A DNA stretch of 64,000 nucleotides from Larkinella rosea (GCF_003858635.1 NZ_RQJO01000008.1:1178001-1242000), one strand, 5' to 3'; shown: positions 50,152-60,154, counted from the first letter of the stretch. The notes: generated by a model not told the origin, from the sequence alone. Numbers and translations are program-made.

Positions 50152-53100
50152 TTACCGGTTAATCAGCAGGCGACGGGTCACAATCTGTTTGGCCGTCTGC
50201 AACTGAATCAGGTAGACGTTAGTGCCTCCCGAACTTAAATCAATGGTTTCGTGCTCCATTTTGCCGGTTCCGATGGTGGGTTTCTGCCAGATCGGACGGC
50301 CCATCATATCGACCACCTGCAAGTCGGCCCAACGATCGGCTTCCACCTGATAACTGATTTCGACCCGGCCACGGCTGGGGTTTGGGCTTACCTTCAGTTC
50401 CATGCTGATTTCGACTTGCTCTTCCGCACTCTGACGGCTGCCGACCGGACAGTTCAACGTCTTGGGTGACCATTTCAGGGTATAATTTCCACCGGGTACC
50501 CGACCGCTGATCGAGTGAGGCTGACCGTTTTTGAGCGAAGTGGGTACCGGGAAACTGTAGCCGTGGATCCCGTTGCCCTTGTTGGCGTTTTTCAAATCCT
50601 GACGGAAAATATTGGCATCTATCGTACCGATTACCGTATTCCCTTCCACAAACTCGATCGTGATGGCTGTGTTGGGGCGGTTCTGATCCCAGATCCAGCC
50701 GGAAATCGTACTGCAGTTGACCACATCCAGATAGCCTTCGTAATTACCCGGTCCGCTGCCACCACTCGTTGGCGGGTTGGTCGTGCCTCCGCTGGTATTA
50801 ACGGTTAAGGTAAAGGTGGTCGAAACCGGCGCGTGCTTGTTGTCGGTGGCCGAGTAGGTCAGCGTAAACGTGCCGCTTACCGTTGGCGTTCCAGAAATCA
50901 CCCGGTTCGAAGCGTTGAATGACGCACCGTTGGGCAAACCGGACAAGGTGTAGGTCAACGCATCGTTTTCCGCATCGGTAAAGACCGGTAATGCACTGGC
51001 CGTGATAGCGACATTAATGGTCGCCGACAAAGGCGAAACCGCCGGAGCAACCGGAGCCGCATTGGTCGGCGGAGTACCGCTACCCGTACAGTTGATCGAG
51101 GTAGGCTGACCGACGATGAATTTCAGCACGAATTCCGATCCTACCACGCGTCCCCAGATCGTGTGACTCTGACCATCTTTCAGGTATTCCGGAACCGGGA
51201 ATTCGTAGCCGTGAACCCCGTTTCCTTTGCCCGCATTCAACAAATCCTGCCGGAAAATATTAGCGGGAATGGTTCCGATGAGTGTTCCCGCGTCAATGGA
51301 TGGTCCCTCGAAGAACTCGACGTTGACCACCGCATTTCCATTGGCGCGCTCCCAGGCCCAGCCGGTGAAACTGGCGCAGTTGATGGTGATGTAACCATCA
51401 TAATTAGCCGCCGGAGCCCGTGGGGTTGTACTACCGGATACAACGGTAAGGGTGACGGATGCATTGGTTTTATTCTGCGAATCAGCCGCCGAATAAGTCA
51501 ACGTGAAAGTTCCCTGCTGCGTGGGTGTTCCCGAAATCACCCGGCTGTTGGCGTCGAAATTCAAGCCATTGGGTAAACCGGTCAGTGAGTACGACAACGG
51601 TTCACTATCCGTGAAAACCGGAAGAGCCGCTGAGGTATACGCTACGTTGATTGTTGCCGACAGGGGTGAAACCGTCGGAGCGACCGGAGCCGGATTGGAC
51701 GGAGTGCTGCCTGCGTTCACCGTAAGCGTTACGGACGTATTGGTTTTGTTCTGCGAATCGGCCGCCGAATAGGTCAGTGTAAAGGTGCCCTGTTGCGTCG
51801 GTGTTCCGGAGATCACCCGGCTATTGGCGTCGAAGTTCAAGCCGCTGGGCAAACCGGTCAGTGAGTACGACAACGGTTCGCTATCGGTGAAGACCGGAAG
51901 GGCCGCCGACTGATAAGCAATATTGACCGTTGCTGACAAAGGCGAAACCGCCGGAGCGACCGGGGGATCGTTCACCGGTGTTCCTCCACCCGCATTGACC
52001 GTCAGTGTGAGTGAAGTCGAAACCGGCGCGTGCTTGTTGTCCGTTGCCGAATAGGTCAGGGTGAACGTGCCCTGCTGCGTGGGTGTTCCGGAGATCACCC
52101 GGCTATTGACGTCGAAATTCAGGCCATTGGGTAAACCGGTCAGTGTATATGTCAACGCATCGTTTTCCGCATCGGTAAAGACCGGCAGCGCGCTGGCCGT
52201 GAAGCCTACACTCACCGTGGCCGAGAGGGGCGAAACCGCCGGAGCGACCGGAGCCGCATTGGGCGTTCCGCTGCCCGGACAGTTGATAAACGTGGGCTGT
52301 CCTGCTGAAAATTTCAGGATGAATAACGATCCCTGCACCCGACCCAGGATGGAGTGATTCTGGCCATCCTTGAGGTATTCCGGAACGGGGAAGTCGAACC
52401 AGTGGACACCATTGCCTTTTCCAGCCGTTAACAAATGCTGCTGAAACACGTTAGCGGGAATGGTTCCGATTGGCGTTGCGGTTTCAATCGAAGTGCCTTC
52501 AAACAGTTCGACATTGACGACCGCGTTGCCTCGGTCGCGCTCCCAGGCCCAACCCGAAATCGTGCTACAATTAAGAACGAGATAACCGTCATAATTCGCG
52601 GCTGGCGCGGGTGGCGTGGTTGTTCCGCCCGCATTCACCATGAGTGTGACGGATGCATTGGTTTTATTCTGCGAATCGGCTGCCGAGTAGGTCAGCGTAA
52701 AGGTGCCCTGCTGCGTGGGGGTTCCCGAAATCACGCGGGTGTTGGCATCAAAACTCAACCCGCTGGGCAAACCGGTCAGCGAGTATGACAAGGGTTCGCT
52801 ATCGGTGAAAACCGGCAGTGCGGCAGACGTATAAGCCACATTGACCGTTGCCGACAAGGGCGAAACCGTAGGTGCTACCGGTGCCGGATTGCTCGGGGTA
52901 TTGCCCGCATTCACCACGAGCGTAATCGACAGATTGGTCTTGTTCTGTGAATCGGCGGCCGAATACGTTAGTGTGAAAGTGCCCTGCTGGGTTGGTGTTC
53001 CCGAAATCACGCGGGTGTTGGCATCAAAACTCAACCCGCTGGGCAAACCGGTCAGCGAGTACGACAGCGGTTCACTATCGGTAAAGGCCGGGAGAGCCGC

Positions 53101-56100
53101 AGCCTGATAGGCCACGTTGATCGTTGCTGACAGGGGCGAAACCGCCGGAGGTACCGGGGGCGGATTGGTCACTCCGCCAGCTGCCACCGTGAGCGTGACG
53201 GATAGATTGGTTTTATTCTGCGAATCGGCCGCCGAGTAAGTCAGCGTAAAGGTGCCCTGTTGCGTGGGTGTTCCCGAAATCACCCGCGTATTGGCGTTAA
53301 AGGTCAAGCCGCTGGGTAAACCGGTCAGCGAGTACGACAACGGTTCGCTATCGGTGAAGGCCGGGAGAGCTGCCGAGGTATAGGCTGCGTTGATCGTTGC
53401 TGACAAAGGCGAAACCGTTGGCGCCACCGGAGCAGCATTGCCGGTTCCTTCGCAGGTCACGGTTTTTGGTGACCACAAAAGAATATAAGCCGATCCCTGC
53501 ACCTTGCCCCAGATGGTTTGCTGCTGGTTGGTTTTGATGGTGTTAGGAACCGTGAAGCTGTAGCCATGAACCCCGTTTCCTTTGCCCGCATTGACCAAAT
53601 CCTGCCGGAAAATGTTGGCCGGAGTGGTACCGAATGAAGTGGCGGAGGCTATGGGCGGATTGGTTCCGGTTGCGGCCAGAAATTCAACCGTATACGAGGT
53701 ATTGGGGCTATCGGCATTATAAACCCAACCCGAAATGGTATTACAGTTCACTACATCCAGATATCCCTGGAAATTCCCGGTGATCACCGGGCCGCTGGTT
53801 CCAACCACAAGGGTAATGGAGAGATCGGTTTTGCTCTGCGCATCAGCCGCCGAATACGTCAGCGTGAACGTACCCTGCTGCGTGGGCAGACCGGAAACTA
53901 CCCGAGTTGTTGGGTTAAAAGTCAGTCCCGAGGGCAAACCGGTCATCGAATAAGTCAGCGGATCACTGTCGGTGAAGGTAGGCAGCGGAGCCGATGTATA
54001 CGTAGCGTTGAGCGTTGCCGACAGGGGCGAAACCGCCGGAGCAACCGGCGGAGGATTCGAACTTACGTCCAGGGTCGTAACATTGACGGTGTTGCTGTTA
54101 CCGGAAGTATTCAAAGCCGCATCGCGGGCCACCACCACGAATGAGTAAGCCGTGTTGGGCGTCAAACCCGTAACGGCATACGTGGTTGCATTGACGATAT
54201 TGACGTTAATCTTCGAGCCACCCCGGTAGATATCGTAGCCAGCTACCCCAACATTGTCGGAAGAGGCCGTCCAGTTCAGTTGCAACGATGTCTGCGTGAT
54301 GTTGGAAGCTGCCAGATTGGTGGGAGCTGATGGGTTCTGCGTATCCGGGGTCGATGGGGCACTATTCGTCACCATAAACGACCTTTCAACCGGCTGCGCA
54401 TAGCGATACGTACCGTTTCCGTGCTGTGTGGCCCGAATCGTTACCAGACCAATACCGCCACTCAGCTTAATTTGTCCATTTTCGATAACCGCCGGGCCAT
54501 CGACCGAGAACAACGTGACCGGCAATCCGGAAGAAGCCGAAACCGGTGGCCGGAAGGCGGAGGCATTGGGGGCCTTATCGGCAATCGGATCGAACGTGAT
54601 GGTTTGTTGCTGACCGGGACAATTCAGGTAAATGTATTTGGTGTAGGTCGTCGTCAAACCGCCCGCGTCGGTAACCGTGAGCTCCATTCCGTACCAGTAA
54701 CTGGCTTCTCCGTCGCAATTCCCTTCCGAGAGATTGACCGTACCGGTTTTGCTGTTGATAATGGAAACGGCGTGCCGGTGGTCGTTGTGGTAGAGATAAA
54801 CCGTCCACTGGTATTTCAGCTGCGCATCTTGTGTTTGGGCATCCGTTGCCGTAGCACTCAGGTTAATGGTTTGCGGCAACGAAATCTGCGTGTATCCATC
54901 CACCGATGTCGATTGAATGGTCGGGGGCGTGTTGTTGACTGAGATGACCGTCTGTTCGGTGCTACTTTTTCCCTGACCGTCTGTCACTTTTAACGAGACG
55001 GTAAACGTTCGTTGACCTGTACTGGTAAAGGTTTTCGCGGGTGGGTTTTTGGTCAGGTTCTTACTGCTTCCATCGCCGAAATCCCATTCGTAGGTGAGTG
55101 CGGTTCCTTCCGGGTCATACGAATTATTGGCGGAGAAATTAACCGTCAGCGGGCTGTTACCAAACTCTTTATCCTTGGTAATGACCGCCGTCGGTGGTTG
55201 ATTGGTGGTGAAGGCAAACTGACGTACGAGTGATTTTTCGCCCAGCGTGAGGTAGTATATGTTCCGGTCATACGGATTGAAAGCCATACCCACAATCCGG
55301 TCGGAAAAGGGTGTAACCGTCATTTTGGTCGCCATCTTGAAAAGGCTCCCTGCTTCGGGATTCTCATCATGACCAAATTTTGCACCAGCAATCCAGCCGG
55401 TTCCGTAGTCCGCAAAATAATAGGTATCCTGAAACTCTTTCGGATAATTTCCACCGCCTTCGTGCCAGACTCCGCCAACAATACAGTTTCCTTCCAGCGG
55501 GCGGGTATCGGAGCTAACCACGGCGTCGCCCTGAACGATCTGCGTGTTTCTGTTTTCGCGGTATTGAATCCGGGGCTTGATGGGGTTGGCGGGTTTGAAA
55601 ACTTCGGTTTTCCAATACTCATTCCGGCCTTTATCTACGCCTTCGTAATAAGGCCAGCCAAAGTTTTGCCCCGGCGCGGTTACAACATTAAGCTCTTCCC
55701 AATACGAAAAACCAACGTCACCAACGTACAGAACGCCCGGATTGCCATTGGCGGGGTTCGGATCACCAGTGTTATTCCGAACCGAAAGCCGGAACGCCTG
55801 ACGGAATCCTAACGCATAAATCCGGTTTTGGGGTTCGCGAATCCCCATGCTGGCATTGTAGAATGGATTGGACGGGTAACCATCTCCATTTTCCGGATTG
55901 ACCCGCAGGATTTTGCCATTGTGGGAGAAGAGAACCTGGGCTTTGTAGGCTCCGATATTTTCCGTGATTTTATTTTTATCGTAGGCATTACATCCCCCGT
56001 ACGGATCGGAAGGCGTCGACTTTAAAATCTTCCGGTCAATGGCTTGTCTAAACCAGGTCATTGTTCCATTACAACCTATGTCGGGCTCGATAAAGCTGGC

Positions 56101-56721
56101 GGCATCCCCCGTACCCAATAGAATACTGCCATCAACCCCGGTTGCCAGACCACCCCCACCGTGGGAGGGCGTTACAATCGGAATACCCGTTTCAAGGGTT
56201 TCGCCGATCAGAATTTTCCGGCTGGACAAATCGGCCTTGTAATTATCGGCCGGATTGACGGTATAGCGGGTAAGCCGTCCGATGGTGGCAACGTCATCCG
56301 TCGATTTTTTCGAGTCATACCCGGGTTTGCCGAAATTGTCATAATAGTACATATCTACAATGTAGTAGATATAAAATCGGCCATTGGACAAATGATCGCG
56401 GTCAAGCGTCAGTCCCAATATACCATGATCGCCATAACCGGCTACCTCTTCCTCAATATTCAGGATCAGGGTTGCAGTGGTTTCCCCTCTTTTGATTCGG
56501 TAAACCTGCCCATACCGGCAAGCTACGTATAAGTTACCGGCTTTGTCAAACATCATGCTGGTTGCAGCTTTGAAATTGACGGCAGGATTTGGAGCTGGAG
56601 TAACAGAATTGATGTAATCCTTGTCTTCCATATTAATTCCCACTTGTCCATATCCTACCAGCGATAGGAAAACGGACAATACCAGTGCAGCACACAAACG
56701 TGAAGTAAAGGAATTGAGCAT
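50152..56721 (-). CDS. Giant T9SS-secreted multidomain protein 2 (paralogue of giant 1)
   Basis: 2189 aa from ATG 56721 (signal LCAALVLSVFLSLVGYGQ). Same plan as giant 1: glucose/sorbosone-dehydrogenase-like propeller (~45-500: TPSHGGGGLATGVDGSILLGTGD, IYALGFRQAF, NFGWPYYEG, VGGVWHEGGGNYP), PKD domain (~507-590, YEWDFGDGSSKN), FN3 (~800-885), eight He_PIG repeats with four copies of the ~110-aa Cys/GW module, and a type A T9SS sorting domain (LKVSPNPSRGRVEISY ... NVYLIQLQTAKQ). The two differ mainly in repeat number. A TTG fourteen codons upstream lies in frame but would precede the signal peptide. Confidence 0.85.
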   Translation of the reverse strand: MLNSFTSRLCAALVLSVFLSLVGYGQVGINMEDKDYINSVTPAPNPAVNFKAATSMMFDKAGNLYVACRYGQVYRIKRGETTATLILNIEEEVAGYGDHGILGLTLDRDHLSNGRFYIYYIVDMYYYDNFGKPGYDSKKSTDDVATIGRLTRYTVNPADNYKADLSSRKILIGETLETGIPIVTPSHGGGGLATGVDGSILLGTGDAASFIEPDIGCNGTMTWFRQAIDRKILKSTPSDPYGGCNAYDKNKITENIGAYKAQVLFSHNGKILRVNPENGDGYPSNPFYNASMGIREPQNRIYALGFRQAFRLSVRNNTGDPNPANGNPGVLYVGDVGFSYWEELNVVTAPGQNFGWPYYEGVDKGRNEYWKTEVFKPANPIKPRIQYRENRNTQIVQGDAVVSSDTRPLEGNCIVGGVWHEGGGNYPKEFQDTYYFADYGTGWIAGAKFGHDENPEAGSLFKMATKMTVTPFSDRIVGMAFNPYDRNIYYLTLGEKSLVRQFAFTTNQPPTAVITKDKEFGNSPLTVNFSANNSYDPEGTALTYEWDFGDGSSKNLTKNPPAKTFTSTGQRTFTVSLKVTDGQGKSSTEQTVISVNNTPPTIQSTSVDGYTQISLPQTINLSATATDAQTQDAQLKYQWTVYLYHNDHRHAVSIINSKTGTVNLSEGNCDGEASYWYGMELTVTDAGGLTTTYTKYIYLNCPGQQQTITFDPIADKAPNASAFRPPVSASSGLPVTLFSVDGPAVIENGQIKLSGGIGLVTIRATQHGNGTYRYAQPVERSFMVTNSAPSTPDTQNPSAPTNLAASNITQTSLQLNWTASSDNVGVAGYDIYRGGSKINVNIVNATTYAVTGLTPNTAYSFVVVARDAALNTSGNSNTVNVTTLDVSSNPPPVAPAVSPLSATLNATYTSAPLPTFTDSDPLTYSMTGLPSGLTFNPTTRVVSGLPTQQGTFTLTYSAADAQSKTDLSITLVVGTSGPVITGNFQGYLDVVNCNTISGWVYNADSPNTSYTVEFLAATGTNPPIASATSFGTTPANIFRQDLVNAGKGNGVHGYSFTVPNTIKTNQQQTIWGKVQGSAYILLWSPKTVTCEGTGNAAPVAPTVSPLSATINAAYTSAALPAFTDSEPLSYSLTGLPSGLTFNANTRVISGTPTQQGTFTLTYSAADSQNKTNLSVTLTVAAGGVTNPPPVPPAVSPLSATINVAYQAAALPAFTDSEPLSYSLTGLPSGLSFDANTRVISGTPTQQGTFTLTYSAADSQNKTNLSITLVVNAGNTPSNPAPVAPTVSPLSATVNVAYTSAALPVFTDSEPLSYSLTGLPSGLSFDANTRVISGTPTQQGTFTLTYSAADSQNKTNASVTLMVNAGGTTTPPAPAANYDGYLVLNCSTISGWAWERDRGNAVVNVELFEGTSIETATPIGTIPANVFQQHLLTAGKGNGVHWFDFPVPEYLKDGQNHSILGRVQGSLFILKFSAGQPTFINCPGSGTPNAAPVAPAVSPLSATVSVGFTASALPVFTDAENDALTYTLTGLPNGLNFDVNSRVISGTPTQQGTFTLTYSATDNKHAPVSTSLTLTVNAGGGTPVNDPPVAPAVSPLSATVNIAYQSAALPVFTDSEPLSYSLTGLPSGLNFDANSRVISGTPTQQGTFTLTYSAADSQNKTNTSVTLTVNAGSTPSNPAPVAPTVSPLSATINVAYTSAALPVFTDSEPLSYSLTGLPNGLNFDANSRVISGTPTQQGTFTLTYSAADSQNKTNASVTLTVVSGSTTPRAPAANYDGYITINCASFTGWAWERANGNAVVNVEFFEGPSIDAGTLIGTIPANIFRQDLLNAGKGNGVHGYEFPVPEYLKDGQSHTIWGRVVGSEFVLKFIVGQPTSINCTGSGTPPTNAAPVAPAVSPLSATINVAITASALPVFTDAENDALTYTLSGLPNGASFNASNRVISGTPTVSGTFTLTYSATDNKHAPVSTTFTLTVNTSGGTTNPPTSGGSGPGNYEGYLDVVNCSTISGWIWDQNRPNTAITIEFVEGNTVIGTIDANIFRQDLKNANKGNGIHGYSFPVPTSLKNGQPHSISGRVPGGNYTLKWSPKTLNCPVGSRQSAEEQVEISMELKVSPNPSRGRVEISYQVEADRWADLQVVDMMGRPIWQKPTIGTGKMEHETIDLSSGGTNVYLIQLQTAKQIVTRRLLINR
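50790..54060 (-). repeat. Tandem Ig-like/GW-module repeat region of giant 2
   Basis: Eight He_PIG-type repeats and four GW-type modules, matching units of giant 1 closely at the DNA level. The shared units could exchange by gene conversion between the two loci. Confidence 0.8.
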
Positions 56722-57116
56722 AGAAAGTTTATTTGATAAAATAATGATAAGCACCTCGACCAAAACGACGGATAAATAGAAGAATCTTAATATTTTGGAA
56801 AGATAGCTAACAAAAATTGAGCCGCAAAACCTGGTGTAACTTTAACTTAGTTTCCGGTAATCCATATTGACCCTGTAATAGTTATGTTTTAGGGAGAAAA
56901 AAGCTGTTTTTTGGTATATTAGAAAGATAAATTACACTATTATCATGATTTATTGAAAGGTTAAACCATAGAAAAGTAACATGCGTTTTTAATCCAGATT
57001 TAAGGATTTTATGTTGTTCGTATTGTGTTACTTTACGAACTGCCGATTTCGCAAAACCATTTCCGATGGGTTCGCGTTCGGTATGCAAACGCCTAAAACC
57101 GCTGGTTCTACCACCG
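56722..57116. other. Divergent spacer before the oxidase subunit gene
   Basis: About 395 bases, AT-rich on the left. GTTACTTTAC near 57027 is one base off the -7 consensus (TAnnTTTG) and could serve the oxidase gene. Otherwise nothing recognisable. Confidence 0.35.
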
Positions 57117-57722
57117 ATGGAAACCCGTCATAAAGATAATTTTATTACGCGTCGCCGGGAGCCCAAGCGCTTCATCCTCTGGTTGTGCATGGCCAGCAGC
57201 AGCTTTGTTTTTACGGTTCTACTGATCACGTACCTGGTCCGGAAAGTGGGTTCCGACTGGCGCAACGTGACCCTGCCAACGGTTTTTCTGGCCAGCACGG
57301 GCGTCATTGTTGCGAGTAGCCTGACCCTGCACATTGCCAATAGCGCCTTCCGGCACGAGCGGTTTACCCAATACCGGCTTTATCTGGGCACCACCCTTTT
57401 TTTAGGAACTCTTTTTGTCGTTCTGCAAATGCTGGGCTGGCGGCAACTGATGCTGAAAGGCATTTATCTGCATACGAATCCGTCCGGCAGTTTTCTATTT
57501 ATTTTATCCGGCCTGCACCTGTTGCACATTGTGATCGGTCTGATTTTTCTGTCCATCGCATTTGCCGAGGCCATGCGCCGAATACCGTACGTCGAAGCCT
57601 TCGTCTATAGTGTAAATCCGCCCAATCTGCTGAAAATCAAACTATTTACGCTATACTGGCATTTTGTGGATGTGCTGTGGCTGTCCATTTTTTTGTTTTT
57701 GCTCGTTCAGCACGGGATGTAA
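57117..57722 (+). CDS. Cytochrome c oxidase subunit III family protein
   Basis: A 201-aa membrane protein with five spans, the short (CtaE/CyoC-type) form of heme-copper oxidase subunit III. Family marks: FVFTVLLITYLV in span 1, LTLHIANSAF, GSFLFILSGLHLLHIVIGLIFL (HxxHxxxG) and TLYWHFVDVLWLSIFLFLL (W-H-F-V-D-x-x-W). Subunit III supports the stability of the proton-pumping oxidase in the inner membrane. No other oxidase subunit lies nearby, so it is an orphan or accessory copy, or part of a split set. ATG 57117 gives the family-like start; ATG 57066 is also in frame. Confidence 0.82.
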   Translation: METRHKDNFITRRREPKRFILWLCMASSSFVFTVLLITYLVRKVGSDWRNVTLPTVFLASTGVIVASSLTLHIANSAFRHERFTQYRLYLGTTLFLGTLFVVLQMLGWRQLMLKGIYLHTNPSGSFLFILSGLHLLHIVIGLIFLSIAFAEAMRRIPYVEAFVYSVNPPNLLKIKLFTLYWHFVDVLWLSIFLFLLVQHGM

Positions 57723-57747
57723 AAATAGCCGTAACCCATACCTCGCA

Positions 57748-58565
57748 ATGACCTACGAACAACTGCAACCACCGGCTTATCTGAAAGCGTATGTCCGTTA
57801 CTTCTGGGTATTGACGAGCAGTGATCGCGACCATTCGCCCAAAATCTTCCGTCCGCTGGCCGACGGTTGCCCCGGGCTCCTGTTCAACAACCGGAACAGG
57901 GGACGTTTTACGATCAGACCAGCAAACAACTTCCCGGTATTTTTGTGTACGGACAAACCACCAGCCAGGCGAAATTGTGCCTGAGCGGCCGGTTGGATAC
58001 AATCGGTATTTGCTTCTACCCCAATGCCTTGAAGTCGATTTTCGGGCTAAACGCCAGCGAACTGACCAACACCTGCACCGACTTGAATGCGCTGGCCGAA
58101 AAACGGGGGTTTTATCTGCTGGAACAGCTTTCACTGGCTTCGTCGGTCGGTCGTAAAATGGAGCTTTTGTCCACGTATTTAGCGGCTGAAATCCGGAAAA
58201 ACGAAACCGGTCCCGATGGCCTGGTTGAGTATGCGGTCGACCGGATTGTCCAGTCAAATGGCACTGTTTCGTTAAAAGAACTTCAGAAAACCGCTAATCT
58301 CTCCGAACGCAGCTTCGAGCGTAAGTTCAATCATTGGGTTGGGGTTTCACCGAAACTATTTTCAAAAATCTGCCGGTTTCAGGCTTCACTGACCCAGTTC
58401 AGAGCGAATGATTTCGACCGCTTGTCGGATATCGCCTTTGATAATCTGTACGCCGATCAGTCCCACTTTATTCGTTCCTTCAAAGAATTTGCCGGTTTTT
58501 CGCCCCATCAATTCCAGAAACGATCGGTCGAAATCGTCCAGAATTTTCCGCAGTTAATCGGTTAA
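57748..58565 (+). pseudogene. AraC-family regulator gene with a frameshift
   Basis: ATG 57748 starts MTYEQLQPPAYLKAYVRYFWVL, the N-terminus of Bacteroidota AraC regulators with a DUF6597-like sensor domain, but the frame leaves at about 57884. The rest continues in another frame (PEQGTFYDQTSKQLPGIFVYGQTT) to TAA-ending 58565, with a complete AraC HTH domain (LKELQKTANLSERSFERKFNHWVGVSPKLF ... SHFIRSFKEFAGFSPHQF). Adding one T in GTTCAA near 57884 gives an unbroken LLFQQPEQGTFYD reading of about 272 aa. Either a real one-base loss or a sequence error. It precedes the NmrA-like gene, a possible target. Confidence 0.7.
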
Positions 58566-58606
58566 CCGCTGTCGGTTTTGTTCTATTTTGCCCGCTTTAA
58601 CTCCGC

Positions 58607-58614
58607 TAGTTTTG
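58607..58614 (+). promoter_or_regulatory. -7 box of the NmrA-like gene
   Basis: TAGTTTTG, exact TAnnTTTG, 21 bases before ATG 58636, with TTG at 58588-58590 sixteen bases upstream. It fixes the start at 58636. Confidence 0.55.
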
Positions 58615-58635
58615 CCAAAAACAAACGAAGTGAAC

Positions 58636-59475
58636 ATGGACAAAATGATTGAAAAAACCGCAGGGAAAACATTGGTTTTGGGTGGAACCGGAAAAACCGG
58701 CAGCCGGATTGTGCAACGACTGACCGAGCGCGGCTGGCCGCTTCGGATCGGGTCGCGCTCGGCCAAACCCGGATTTGATTGGGAAAATCGGGCTACCTGG
58801 AAAACCGCTTTGGAAGGAATGGATTCGGTTTACATTGCCTTTCAGCCGGATCTGGCGGTTCCCGGCGCCGTTGAGACAATCCGCTCGTTTGTCGAAATCG
58901 CCGTAAAAACCGGTGTCCGGAAACTGGTGCTGTTATCGGGTCGGGGCGAACCGGAAGCGGAGGAATGCGAACGAGTCGTGATGGGTTCCGGAACGGACTG
59001 GACAATTCTGCGGGCAAGCTGGTTTAACCAGAATTTTAACGAAGGCTATTTGCTCGAACCGCTCCAAAGTGGTTATGTTGCGCTGCCGGTGGGAGCAATC
59101 GGCGAACCGTTCATCGACGTGGAAGACATTGCCGACGTGGCCGTGGCTGCCTTGACGGAAGAAGGACACACCGGGCAATTGTACGAATTAACCGGTCCCC
59201 GCTTACTCACTTTTGAAGAAGCTGTAACCGAAATCGCTGCCGCAACCGGCCGACCGATTCACTATGAATCCATTCCGATGGCGGATTATGCGTCGATGCT
59301 GGTGGAATACGATGTGCCCGAAGAGTTTGTGGGCTTGCTGCGGTATTTATTTACCGAAGTGCTGGACGGCCGAAATGCCAGCGTGGCCGATGGGGTCGAA
59401 CGGGCATTGGGGCGAAAACCGACCGATTTTTCGGAGTACATCCGCCGAACGGCGGCTACGGGTGTCTGGGACTAG
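58636..59475 (+). CDS. NAD(P)-binding NmrA-family protein
   Basis: A 279-aa Rossmann-fold atypical SDR. The nucleotide loop is LVLGGTGKTGSRIVQRLTERG; the following RIGSRSAKPGFDWENRATW shows the Arg/Ser NADP-preference end of strand 2. LVLLSGRG and ILRASWFNQNFNEG replace the YxxxK of classical SDRs, as in NmrA/HSCARG and quinone-reductase-like (QorB) members. Probably an NADP-dependent reductase or redox sensor. Preceded by its own promoter and by the broken AraC gene, a pairing often seen in Bacteroidota. Confidence 0.75.
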   Translation: MDKMIEKTAGKTLVLGGTGKTGSRIVQRLTERGWPLRIGSRSAKPGFDWENRATWKTALEGMDSVYIAFQPDLAVPGAVETIRSFVEIAVKTGVRKLVLLSGRGEPEAEECERVVMGSGTDWTILRASWFNQNFNEGYLLEPLQSGYVALPVGAIGEPFIDVEDIADVAVAALTEEGHTGQLYELTGPRLLTFEEAVTEIAAATGRPIHYESIPMADYASMLVEYDVPEEFVGLLRYLFTEVLDGRNASVADGVERALGRKPTDFSEYIRRTAATGVWD

Positions 59476-59494
59476 CAATTTCATCCCGGTAACC

Positions 59495-59529
59495 CCCCAA
59501 AGCGAAGTCATCTAGGCTTCGCTTTGGGG
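59495..59529. terminator. Hairpin between convergent NmrA-like and YceI genes
   Basis: CCCCAAAGCGAAG (59495-59507) pairs perfectly with CTTCGCTTTGGGG (59517-59529) around a nine-base loop. Only three T bases follow, so termination may need other factors. Confidence 0.65.
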
Positions 59530-59538
59530 TTTCGTGGT

Positions 59539-60126
59539 TTATGAATCGGTGTTCTTAAAAACCATCACCAGCTTTAATTTTACTTTTTCATCCACCGGAA
59601 CCATCATCAGCGACGGTTTTTCGACTTTGTAATCCGATAAATTAATGTCGAAATCCCCTTTAATCGTTACCTGCGCGTTATCATCCTGCCGGGTACCCTG
59701 AATCACAACCGGTTTGGTGACGCCGTGAAATGTAAGGTTGCCTTTTACCGTCAGATTGGTACCTTCCTGTTGAACATCGTTGCTGGTAAAGGTTACTTTG
59801 GGGTATTTCAACGCTTCCATTTTTTCCAGCGCGTGCGAATCGCGGTTGGAATTATCGCTGTCGAAACTCGATACTTTCGTCGCTGCGGCTACACTTTCGA
59901 TCTTGTTGGCATCATCGATGACGATCACACAGGCGACATCGCGGCTGACACCCTCGAAACTGTGCATCGGATGCGTCATGGCGTAGGTTATCGTCGATTT
60001 GGCCCGGTCGGCCATGAGCTTCCGTTTGGCGAATGCGGGCGCATGAGTGGGTTGGTGAAAGGCCACGAGTCCCGCGCTGACGAGCAATAGGCTAGCCATC
60101 AGCCGTTGATATGAAAAGGCTGTCAT
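59539..60126 (-). CDS. YceI-family periplasmic protein
   Basis: A 195-aa protein with a signal region (LMASLLLVSAGLVAFHQP) and the YceI lipocalin-like barrel: STITYAMTHPMHSFEGVSRDV, the conserved centre NSNRDSHALEKMEALKYPKVTFTS, GNLTFHGVTKPV and the end KLKLVMVFKN. The family binds isoprenoid quinones or similar lipids in its barrel. It is the last gene of a three-gene operon with a b561-like membrane protein and a Rieske protein, consistent with a quinone-linked electron path at the periplasmic face; that link is inference. Confidence 0.85.
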   Translation of the reverse strand: MTAFSYQRLMASLLLVSAGLVAFHQPTHAPAFAKRKLMADRAKSTITYAMTHPMHSFEGVSRDVACVIVIDDANKIESVAAATKVSSFDSDNSNRDSHALEKMEALKYPKVTFTSNDVQQEGTNLTVKGNLTFHGVTKPVVIQGTRQDDNAQVTIKGDFDINLSDYKVEKPSLMMVPVDEKVKLKLVMVFKNTDS

Positions 60127-60154
60127 GATAAAAGGGTGTGAAGTGATTGAAAAC

